Of a DNA stretch of 7,859 nucleotides, positions 1 through 6,107 are shown piece after piece; the first letter of the stretch is position 1; each line of letters begins with the position of its first letter. The notes beneath the pieces are model-generated. The model saw nothing but the letters and a program-made list of their open reading frames with translations, did no database searches and was not told where the DNA came from. This DNA comes from Pseudomonadota bacterium (GTDB lineage Bacteria > Pseudomonadota > Alphaproteobacteria > Paracaedibacterales > CAIULA01): assembly GCA_021804455.1 (NCBI GenBank), contig JAJZHT010000051.1:1-7859 (forward strand). Direction: 5' to 3'. A program made the translations under genes and the position numbers.

Positions 1-1346
1 CTAAGGGGGAGTGTTGGGGTTCCAGAGGAGTTTTTCGTTGGTTTCTTCAATTTTTCAAAATAGTGAACCCCCCACAGGAAGCCTAAGGTAACGGGGATCA
101 GAACCAAAAGAAGGCCCCCTTGGCCAAACCATTCCGTTAGGTAAACCAGACTAAAAGAAGTAATGATATAGATCATGGCGCGCGAGGCAGCATAAAGGAA
201 GCTTGTGGCTGTAAATCGTTTGAAGACAGGAAAATACTTGATAAAAACAGAGTCAGCCGGATTGGCGCCGATTGAAAAAGATAACAGGAAAGACTGTAAA
301 ACAAAGATAGAGATAGGATTAGAGGCTTGGGGTATGAGAACCGGCAAACAAAAACCGAGTCCTAGAAAAATTTGAGCTTTTCTTTTTAATATAAGGAGTG
401 GGTGAATTTTAAAACTGAGCCATGACCAAAGGCTACTGTTTATCACAACCACAATTGATAAGAATAAATTATGGAAGATAATATCTTCGGGAGTATAGCC
501 AAATTTTTGCATCAAAAGAGGATTAAAGTACATATAGGCTAAGTAGAACGAAAGGGGCCAACCGCAATACACAAAAAAGCAGGCGAGAAGAGTCTTTTTA
601 TTCAATTTCTCTTTTGTTTTCGTCTCAAGCAGATTTTTCATTTTAAGCAACGTTGCCGGTTTTTTAGATTTTTGTAGAGCCGCCTCCTCCAACTCTTTTT
701 GAACTTGCCTTTTTTTGTCAACAAAATCAGGAGTTTCTCGAAGCCTTGTTCGAGCGATGGAACCGACGACAGCAACCCCCGCCCCTATCCAAAAGGCTAC
801 CCGCCAATTAAAGCCAGAAGTGGTTACAAGAGTCGCCACCCCCAAAGCCGCAACAGCTCCCAAAGAGGAAGCAACCCCAATAAAGGCAACAGCAGGGTAC
901 CGGGCAGGAGGTTTGGTAATTTCTGTTATATAAATTTGCGCGCCAATGATCTCCCCCATCGACGAAAGACCTTGCATAATACGACAGGCTGTTACAAGCC
1001 ATGTCGCGGTGATCCCAACCTGGGCATAGGTTGGCAAGTTGGCCATAATAATACAAGAAATGGACATCATGGTGGTGGTAATAATCACCGTTGTCTTTCG
1101 GCCTATCGTATCGCCAATATATCCAAAAATCAGGGCGCCAAAAGGCCTTAGAACATACGTTGAACAAAAAGCGAAAGCCGCCAAAAGGGCGGCTGTATGG
1201 GGATCTGTTTTAGGAAAAAAGATTTCATTCATCAGTACGGCCATATGCACATACAGCATTAAATCGAAGTATTCAAGAAAAGTCCCTATTTGAAGGAGAC
1301 CCACAGCTTCCCTCTGATCGCGTCTTAATTCAGCTAGAAAATTCAT
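1..1346 (-). CDS. MFS transporter of the metabolite:H+ symporter (ProP-like) family, 3' end outside window
   Basis: Inner-membrane secondary transporter, probably a proton-coupled importer of a small osmolyte or organic acid; the substrate cannot be read from the sequence. I translated the minus strand from the ATG at 1346-1344. The frame stays open for 448 codons to the window edge, so the C-terminus is missing. An in-frame TAG lies two codons upstream (TAG CTC ATG), which fixes the start. Visible family marks: RPFG...FGYIGDTIGRK (about residues 67-84, the loop 2-3 motif A of MFS), CRIMQGLSSMGE (121-132, the RxxQGxSxGGE motif typical of this subfamily), and RLRETPDF (201-208) closing the first six-helix bundle. 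A basic and acidic central loop (210-250) separates it from a second hydrophobic bundle (about 252-430). Twelve membrane helices are expected. It has the same orientation as the damaged ATPase upstream, with 267 bp between them and no convincing promoter. Close to full length for the family and apparently intact within the window. Confidence 0.88.
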   Translation of the reverse strand, partial: MNFLAELRRDQREAVGLLQIGTFLEYFDLMLYVHMAVLMNEIFFPKTDPHTAALLAAFAFCSTYVLRPFGALIFGYIGDTIGRKTTVIITTTMMSISCIIMANLPTYAQVGITATWLVTACRIMQGLSSMGEIIGAQIYITEITKPPARYPAVAFIGVASSLGAVAALGVATLVTTSGFNWRVAFWIGAGVAVVGSIARTRLRETPDFVDKKRQVQKELEEAALQKSKKPATLLKMKNLLETKTKEKLNKKTLLACFFVYCGWPLSFYLAYMYFNPLLMQKFGYTPEDIIFHNLFLSIVVVINSSLWSWLSFKIHPLLILKRKAQIFLGLGFCLPVLIPQASNPISIFVLQSFLLSFSIGANPADSVFIKYFPVFKRFTATSFLYAASRAMIYIITSFSLVYLTEWFGQGGLLLVLIPVTLGFLWGVHYFEKLKKPTKNSSGTPTLPL

Positions 1347-1613
1347 GAGCTAATCTCAAAATATCTTATTCTTCTTATTTCCTAAGGGCTCTTTGACAAG
1401 TTATCCAGTTGAAAACTCTCCTTTATCTCTCCTTCCTTGGGTTTTTGAATCCTTTCAAAGGGAAAAAGGGAAAGTGGCATTGGTGTGCGGGATATATATT
1501 CCTCGGTTTCTGCAACGATAAAACTCTCAAGATACCTTAAAATAAAAATAGATGAGGAAATATAATGAACTTTCCAGAACTAAACACCCCAGTTGTAGCG
1601 CGCTTAAGGTTCG
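1347..1613. other. Intergenic stretch without a supported gene
   Basis: This is 267 bp between the transporter start and the 3' end of the damaged ATPase gene, both minus strand. It is AT-rich with purine runs. A TTGTCA (minus strand, near 1398-1393) could be a -35 element for the transporter, but no good -10 follows at normal spacing. I see no hairpin with a T-run. Confidence 0.4.
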
Positions 1614-2390
1614 CTATAAGTAATCATTTAAACTAAAGCGAGATAAAAAATTTGCTAAATAAGAAACTTGTATCCCATCTTGCGTTATAAACTCTCGTTT
1701 CATAGAAGCAACAAGCTGTATACGAGGCATATCTCCTAGAAATTTACTAAAGTAATGAAAAGAACGTGCGGGAGTATCATCTGTGTTTTTTACTTCTACA
1801 CACAAAATAGGTTTTTCATCGATGGTAATCAAAAAATCAATTTCTTGACCTTCTTTGGTTTTTAGATAATGAAGGCGTCCTTTATAGCCATAAGCATCTT
1901 CCAGGTAATGAATTTCTTTTAGCAAACTGCAAGCAACTAAATTTTCAAGGCGAGCCCCCTTATCTGCAACACGGCCAACATCATAAAAGTAGAATTTTGG
2001 TTCTTTTAAAATAGAACGAGCAATAGGGGTGTGATAAGGGGTAATGTTAAAAACAGCATAAATGCTTTCCAGCATTTCTAACCAATTTTTGATTGTTTTG
2101 CTGTCAACTTGTAAATCATGGGCTAAGTTAGAATAAGATGTTGTACTAGAAACCCTTGGTTTTAAGAGATCAATTAACAACTCCAAGCGTTTAAGAGCAC
2201 GAATTGAATAAAGGTCTAGAAAGTCCTGACGTAGCATCACATCAAGATGTGTCTTTTGCCACCGTCTATAAAATTGGGGGTCTTCTTCCAAATCAAAATA
2301 AGTAATCAAAGTTTTTAAAAGTTGTTTTGTAAGGGTTGTTTTACCTGATTGGCGAGGACCTGATAAAAGAATAAACTCCAAAATAGGCAA
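1614..2390 (-). CDS. Internally deleted AAA-ATPase/DUF4143 protein, probably a decaying gene
   Basis: Members of this family are usually about 370-400 residues: an N-terminal AAA ATPase followed by a C-terminal DUF4143 domain with a restriction-endonuclease-like fold. They are common accessory genes of unclear function. Here only 258 codons remain. The Walker A loop GPRQSGKTTL (11-20) is present, but within about 20 residues, near DLEEDPQF (33-40), the sequence jumps to the segment that normally precedes DUF4143 (RRWQKTHLDVMLRQDF, 42-57). Walker B, the sensor LTGS segment and the GxFPE region are absent. The DUF4143 half looks whole: LARDL-like HTH (89-105), TPYH...SILKEPKFYFYD (118-137), and EIDF (183-186) with EVK (199-201), matching the D...ExK nuclease-like pattern. 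The only available start is TTG with no ribosome binding site, and an in-frame TAA lies just upstream. ATP hydrolysis is very unlikely; I would treat it as a pseudogene unless expression is shown. Confidence 0.7.
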   Translation of the reverse strand: MPILEFILLSGPRQSGKTTLTKQLLKTLITYFDLEEDPQFYRRWQKTHLDVMLRQDFLDLYSIRALKRLELLIDLLKPRVSSTTSYSNLAHDLQVDSKTIKNWLEMLESIYAVFNITPYHTPIARSILKEPKFYFYDVGRVADKGARLENLVACSLLKEIHYLEDAYGYKGRLHYLKTKEGQEIDFLITIDEKPILCVEVKNTDDTPARSFHYFSKFLGDMPRIQLVASMKREFITQDGIQVSYLANFLSRFSLNDYL

Positions 2391-2470
2391 GACTTTTTAG
2401 GATAACTTTCCAATTGGGTCAAAAAAGGGATTGCTAGTTGGGAGGGGTTACCTAAATGATTATCATGATT

Positions 2471-2731
2471 TTACCACCCTAAGGAGTACTCTACTTTAAA
2501 TTCGTCCAAAGTTTTTCCACTGGCAAACCAATAGAGGACCCTCTTGTCATTGGTTTGTTGAAGTTCACCAAATTCCCCCTCTTAACTTTGAAGTTCAAGT
2601 TTTCTAGAATCCGGTTGAGGGTCTCCGGTTTCTAAGATCCCCTCCCCTTCTAAGATTTGGTAAACTTCGCCCCCCCCCCTTTCCAACGGAGGATGAAGGG
2701 CTTTAATGGTTTGTCTCGGCGGAAGATTCAC
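2471..2731 (-). pseudogene. Possible remnant of a small gene downstream of rep
   Basis: No intact gene lies in the 370 bp between rep and the damaged ATPase. One minus-strand frame is nevertheless open for about 50 codons from a GTG at 2731, is interrupted by a single TAA (2584-2582), and then continues for 36 codons in the same frame to a TAA at 2473-2471. The second part contains a protein-like segment, KRVLYWFASGKTLDEFKVEY. The first part contains GGEVYQILEGEGILE next to a run of ten C on the plus strand (2670-2679). I do not recognise the family. It could be the decayed distal gene of the rep transcript, or chance openness in sequence of higher GC. Confidence 0.25.
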
Positions 2732-2769
2732 TCCTTAAACATGAAAGTCTGAACCTTTTTCCTTTACTT

Positions 2770-3894
2770 TTAAGATTTCTTCCGCGTTCGATCATAATAC
2801 TCCCAAGAAGCTGGCACGAGGCGTTGCAGAAGGGTGCCGTAATGGGTGGCAATGTGATCACAAAAGAACGCATTGGGGGCTTCAATCCACCCTCCGGTTT
2901 CTTGGAGGTAAATTCCCACCTTGGCAAACCACGCTTGGTACCCCCCGGCCCCCACAGCCGCCAAAAGCCTATGTCGTAAATCTTTCACCCTTTGAGGTTC
3001 CAAAGATTGATCAATCGCCTCCTTCAACGAAGAGAGAGAAGCCGTGGATGAGAGCGTTTCGGCCCTGTGAGAAATCTTAACACCAAAGTCGCCCTCTTGA
3101 ATGCGTTGTAAGATATCGAATTTCAACACCCAATCCAAGGTGGCTCGGAACGTTTCTTTGATTTTTCCCATCAAGAAATCACTCGAAGCAATCGTTTGAC
3201 AAAAAGACTGCCATTGTTGAATACAACCCTCAAACTTGTACTTAAAAGCCGCTATCAGATGTTGAGCCCGTTTCTTGGTGAGGCAAGATCCTTCCCTTCC
3301 CTTTTCCACGGTTTCGTTCCAAATATGGAGAAGGATTTGTGCTGTATTCTTTTTAACAAATTTTTGCTCTTTGTTTTCGACAGCGTTGACTTGTAGGACG
3401 GTTACAGGCCCTTTGCTTCTAGGCAAAACGTCAGAAGGTATAAGGTTACTTTCTGAAGTATTCTTTGGTTCTTTATTAATGATGGAATCATTTTGAACAG
3501 ATGGAGTGTTCATTTTGAAGAGAGGAGGCTCACCTTGATGAATAGACAAAAGCTGATTCAATTTTTCATAGTTAAGGGTGTACCATTTCGTCTGATCAGA
3601 AGCCTTTCTGTTCAGTTTACTGGTGCTAATGATGCCTTTTTGCTCTAATTTTTTAATAACCCGGCGGATGGTGGATAAAGAAACGATCTTAAGCTGCTCT
3701 TGCCAATCTTGATAAGTATTATAAATCCAGTGTTTTCCTTCGTATACTGTTCCTAACGAATCCTTAGAGCTAAGCCAATAATGAAGCTGTTGTAAGAAAA
3801 TGGCTTCGGTTCGCCCTACTGCCTTAGCTAAGCGGGGCGTTGTAATCAAGCAAATGTCTGAGGGATCTAAGATCCTGCCTGATGTAGTGGGCAT
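2770..3894 (-). CDS. Plasmid replication initiator: winged helix plus DnaA domain-I-like C-terminus
   Basis: Likely the protein that starts replication of this replicon. With the start used here it has 374 residues. Residues 12-110 form a winged-helix DNA-binding domain (LAKAVGRTEAIFLQQLHYWL, then STIRRVIKKLEQKGII as the recognition region), typical of plasmid and phage initiators. A polar linker follows (about 120-180). Residues 187-270 match a segment seen in phage and plasmid replication proteins (IWNE..., SSDFLMGK, ATLDWVLKFD...EGDFG). The end, 300-365, resembles the N-terminal domain of DnaA: an LRHRLLAAVG helix, YQAWFAKV, and IEAPNAFFCDHI. In DnaA this domain binds DnaB helicase and partner proteins, so helicase recruitment is a reasonable inference. 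The ATG at 3894 was preferred over one 30 codons upstream because AGGAG sits 6 nt before it, and the longer N-terminus would read through the inverted repeat of the control region. It is divergent from parAB, as is usual for plasmid backbones. Confidence 0.8.
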   Translation of the reverse strand: MPTTSGRILDPSDICLITTPRLAKAVGRTEAIFLQQLHYWLSSKDSLGTVYEGKHWIYNTYQDWQEQLKIVSLSTIRRVIKKLEQKGIISTSKLNRKASDQTKWYTLNYEKLNQLLSIHQGEPPLFKMNTPSVQNDSIINKEPKNTSESNLIPSDVLPRSKGPVTVLQVNAVENKEQKFVKKNTAQILLHIWNETVEKGREGSCLTKKRAQHLIAAFKYKFEGCIQQWQSFCQTIASSDFLMGKIKETFRATLDWVLKFDILQRIQEGDFGVKISHRAETLSSTASLSSLKEAIDQSLEPQRVKDLRHRLLAAVGAGGYQAWFAKVGIYLQETGGWIEAPNAFFCDHIATHYGTLLQRLVPASWEYYDRTRKKS

Positions 3895-3900
3895 AAATGT

Positions 3901-3905
3901 CTCCT
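3901..3905 (-). promoter_or_regulatory. Ribosome binding site of rep
   Basis: The minus strand reads AGGAG, then six bases, then ATG (3894-3892). This strong site decides the rep start against the upstream ATG at 3984, which would add 30 hydrophobic residues unlike the rest of the protein. Confidence 0.75.
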
Positions 3906-3951
3906 CTTCCTTTAAAAAAGCAGAAGATATGAAGCAACCACCAAGAAAACT

Positions 3952-3981
3952 TTGACAAAAGCATGAAAGAAAGGGTAGAAT
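3952..3981 (+). promoter_or_regulatory. Near-consensus sigma-70-type promoter facing parA
   Basis: TTGACA (3952-3957), an 18-bp spacer, then TAGAAT (3976-3981). Transcription would begin near 3988 and head toward parA. A minus-strand TATGAT (3985-3980) overlaps the same -10 region and could be the -10 of rep, though no good -35 is found for it at 17-18 bp. The two start sites would therefore compete back to back. Confidence 0.5.
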
Positions 3982-4020
3982 CATACTAGGTAAAAATGAA
4001 GCTTTCTTTCATGCTTTTGT
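3955..4020. repeat. Perfect 19-bp inverted repeat, probable operator of rep/par
   Basis: The left arm ACAAAAGCATGAAAGAAAG (3955-3973) is matched exactly by its reverse complement at 4002-4020, with a 28-bp spacer (3974-4001). The left arm overlaps the -35 and spacer of the parA-facing promoter, and both candidate -10 elements sit in the spacer. Outside the arms the match continues imperfectly (AAGTTTTC-like on both sides). Type Ia ParA proteins with an N-terminal HTH, like the one encoded here, are known to repress their own promoter through such operators, so this is a good candidate. An initiator-binding site is the alternative. Confidence 0.65.
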
Positions 4021-4054
4021 TTTGAAAGTTTCTTAATGCACATAACCTTGTGAT

Positions 4055-4084
4055 AAAAAAGCCCTGTTGACGCGGGGTTTTTTT
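4055..4084 (+). terminator. Terminator-like hairpin in the parA leader
   Basis: A6-GCCC (4055-4064), a loop of about 10 nt, then GGG (4075-4077) followed by seven T (4078-4084). In plus-strand RNA, CCC pairs with GGG, G4061 wobbles with U4078, and the six A pair with U. Lying between a promoter near 3988 and parA, it could end a short RNA of about 97 nt or act as an attenuator. The GC core is only three pairs, so strength is uncertain. Confidence 0.4.
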
Positions 4085-4095
4085 ATGCTTTAAAT
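4067..4095 (+). promoter_or_regulatory. Weak second candidate promoter for parAB
   Basis: TTGACG (4067-4072), a 17-bp spacer and TTAAAT (4090-4095). It overlaps the hairpin loop and its T-run and would give a leader of about 150 nt before parA that bypasses the hairpin. The -10 matches consensus at only four of six positions. Confidence 0.22.
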
Positions 4096-4153
4096 CAAAA
4101 AATCCGTCTGCTTTGTTCCTAATATTTGATGTAGCTAACTAATACTGTAACAT

Positions 4154-4204
4154 CAACTTTTTTACGTTTGCAACATTTTTTTTGTCCCATGTTAAAAAAT
4201 GTTG
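4154..4204. repeat. CAAC-T-tract repeats, candidate centromere (parS) or operator
   Basis: CAACTTTTTT (4154-4163) and CAACATTTTTT (4171-4181) are direct repeats 17 bp apart. AAAAAATGTTG (4194-4204) is the exact inverted copy of the second, with a 12-bp spacer. The T- and A-tracts are spaced about 18 bp apart, suggesting bent DNA. The site lies just before parA, where plasmid centromere or autoregulation sites often sit. No canonical chromosomal parS was found. Confidence 0.4.
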
Positions 4205-4250
4205 ATTAGCGGCAGTTTGTGGTTTAGCATTAAAGGGTTGGAGGATAACA

Positions 4251-5255
4251 ATGCTTGATTATACAAAATATGGAACAACCCAAAAATTAATGGCCAAGAT
4301 GGCCGGGAATCTAAATAATTCGACAATTAGTCGGTGGGTTTATAAGCTCAATCTGGAACCTTTGGGTAAAACAGAAGATAGAGTCATTAAAAATATACGC
4401 TATTCTATAGAAGATGTGCGTTCTTTGCTCCAACAGGTGGCTTTTGCTGAAGTTTCTTCTCCCCATAAAGTGCTTAGTTTTTATAATTTTAAAGGAGGTA
4501 CCGGAAAAACCAGCATTTGTTATCAAGTTTCATCTCACTTAGCCTTAATGGGTTTTCAGGTGTTGGTGATCGATGCTGATCCGCAGGCCCATTTATCAAC
4601 CTCTTATGGATTTGACAGCCATCATGAGCGCCCCACCCTTTATGATGTGATTAATGGCACCATTGGTGTGTCTGATGCCATTGTGCCTGTTTACCCCGGG
4701 TTAGATTGCATTCCATCTAACTTGGCATTAACGCGGTTAGAAGTGACTTTAAATGACTTGCCCAAACGTGAAGAACGGTTGAAAATTGTTTTGGAACCTC
4801 TTCGTCCTAAGTATGATTTTATTATTTTTGATACTAATCCCACCATCAGTCTTTTAAATCGCAATATTCTGGTCTTTTCTGATTTAGTTAATATTGTCTG
4901 CGAAACTCAACCGTACAGCTTGAACGGCCTAAAATTACTGATGGAGGATATGGTAAGATTTTATAAAAATATGCAACTAGATATGCCCCAAGTTTTGGTG
5001 ATTCCTAATAAATATGAAGACCGTTCTTCCAGTTCGGCCGAAGCAATGACGGCTTTAAGGCAATACTACCCAAGCTATATGATTTCAGATTTTGCTATAC
5101 GACGCAGTGAAGATATTAATACATCAGCCAAGTCCAGTTTACCCTTAGCCTTTTTTGCCAGGACCAATTCTATTGCGTTTGAAGATATTATTGATTTAAT
5201 CCATGCGGTTCTAAGTAAACTGGGTACCAAAGTGGTGAATAAAGAGGACGTTTAA
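4251..5255 (+). CDS. parA: ParA partition ATPase, type Ia with N-terminal HTH
   Basis: Cytoplasmic Walker-type ATPase that moves plasmid copies over the nucleoid together with ParB and represses its own operon. The protein is 334 residues. The first about 70 residues are a DNA-binding HTH region (TISRWVYKLNLEPL, 25-38; RYSIEDVRSLLQQV, 50-63) of the kind that marks type Ia ParA. The ATPase core has the deviant Walker A KGGTGKT (81-87), with the signature lysine K81 as well as K86, then the A' motif VLVIDADPQ (104-112) and Walker B FIIFDTNP (190-197). GGAGG (4240-4244) lies six bases before the ATG. The gene ends TAATG, so its stop overlaps the parB start by one base, implying translational coupling. 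It is divergent from rep across a shared regulatory region. Length and motifs are intact. I am confident of the family; the plasmid role follows from the neighbourhood. Confidence 0.95.
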   Translation: MLDYTKYGTTQKLMAKMAGNLNNSTISRWVYKLNLEPLGKTEDRVIKNIRYSIEDVRSLLQQVAFAEVSSPHKVLSFYNFKGGTGKTSICYQVSSHLALMGFQVLVIDADPQAHLSTSYGFDSHHERPTLYDVINGTIGVSDAIVPVYPGLDCIPSNLALTRLEVTLNDLPKREERLKIVLEPLRPKYDFIIFDTNPTISLLNRNILVFSDLVNIVCETQPYSLNGLKLLMEDMVRFYKNMQLDMPQVLVIPNKYEDRSSSSAEAMTALRQYYPSYMISDFAIRRSEDINTSAKSSLPLAFFARTNSIAFEDIIDLIHAVLSKLGTKVVNKEDV

Positions 5256-6082
5256 TGCGTAAAATTCGTTACAAAGAAGTAAGCCCCGAAATAAAGCGAA
5301 TGGCGGAACCCAACTTTGGTGTGTCTGGTCGTTCTAGTTTGGGTATGGAACAGTTTATGGGGGAATATTTTTTTATTGATGTAGAGAAGTTAATTCCCTA
5401 TCGTCAGCAAGCCCGTAAGCTATTTAATGAAGAAGAAATAGAAAAGTTAGCAGAAACCATTCGCGTCCACGGGGTGCGCCAACCTCTTACAGTGTTGCGT
5501 TTGCCTGAGCAAGAGGGAGTTTTTGAAGTTGTCAGTGGGGAACGTCGCTTGCGAGCGGCCAAATTAGCGGGTTTGAAAAAGGTTCCCTGCATTATTATAG
5601 AGGATGCTGACCAAGCGGCTGAAATTGCGTTGGTTGAAAATATTCAAAGGGAAAATCTTCATCCCATCGAATTTGCTAAGGCCGTTCATAACCTGATTTT
5701 AAGTGGTGCCCATGGCAATCAATCAGAGGTTGCGCGTAAAATTGGGATTTCCCGGTCACACTTGTCTGAAACCTTAAAAATTTTAGACCTTCCGCCCGCT
5801 CTTTTGGATAAAATGCTTAAACACGATGTTCGCGGCCGCGAACACTTTCGTAAATTAGGGGCCATAGGTACTGAGCAAGGGCAAAACCAATACTTAAATA
5901 AAGTTTTGAAAATTGATGAAGACACACCCTTACAAAAATCTTTGGTGGCCCGTTCTGTGTTGCGTATTAGCGTGGGTGAAGGCGGCGTTAAAGTGCAAAA
6001 AAGCCGCTTAAAAGATTTAACAGAACCTCAACGTAAAGAAATCCTTCAGACCCTTGAAGAAATTATACAAGAGTGGCGTTAG
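5255..6082 (+). CDS. parB: ParB partition protein (CTPase, centromere binding)
   Basis: Binds the centromere site, spreads as a CTP-dependent clamp and activates ParA. It has 275 residues. The N-terminal ParB/Srx domain starts near residue 38 (FFIDVEKLIPYRQQARKLF) and continues with LAETIRVHGVRQPLTV (65-80). The GERRLRAA motif (95-102) and ENIQRENLHPIE (128-139) are the CTP/phosphate-binding motifs of ParB. A helix-turn-helix follows (SEVARKIGISRSHLSETLKIL, 157-177) for centromere recognition. The end (about 251-273) is a short amphipathic helix that could dimerise. VRQPL replaces the commoner IIQPL, a mild variation. The ATG overlaps the parA stop, and GAGG lies just upstream. A further ATPase gene begins 25 nt after its TAG, so the operon continues. 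Confidence 0.94.
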   Translation: MRKIRYKEVSPEIKRMAEPNFGVSGRSSLGMEQFMGEYFFIDVEKLIPYRQQARKLFNEEEIEKLAETIRVHGVRQPLTVLRLPEQEGVFEVVSGERRLRAAKLAGLKKVPCIIIEDADQAAEIALVENIQRENLHPIEFAKAVHNLILSGAHGNQSEVARKIGISRSHLSETLKILDLPPALLDKMLKHDVRGREHFRKLGAIGTEQGQNQYLNKVLKIDEDTPLQKSLVARSVLRISVGEGGVKVQKSRLKDLTEPQRKEILQTLEEIIQEWR

Positions 6083-6107
6083 GAAAGTTTTAATAAGGAC
6101 AAAGGTT

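Noticed and set aside
699..1293. Open frames on both strands inside the transporter region
   Set aside because: They are shadows of the minus-strand transporter, whose frame carries clear MFS motifs throughout.
1393..1398. Plus-strand TTGACA
   Set aside because: No -10 at a suitable distance and no plus-strand gene follows.
1565..1636. 23-codon plus-strand ORF preceded by GAGGA
   Set aside because: Very short, unrecognised, and overlaps the 3' end of the opposite gene. The ribosome site alone does not support it.
2456..2466. Small palindrome ATGAT-T-ATCAT
   Set aside because: Five-base arms in AT-rich DNA are expected by chance, and no T-run or promoter is attached.
3895..3984. Upstream ATG giving rep a 30-residue N-terminal extension
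   Set aside because: It has no ribosome binding site, the extension is hydrophobic and unlike the family, and it would read through the inverted repeat. The ATG at 3894 has AGGAG at ideal spacing.
3895..4250. Canonical parS (TGTTTCACGTGAAACA) or RepABC-type palindrome
   Set aside because: I looked for both and found neither, so the CAAC repeats are offered only as a candidate.
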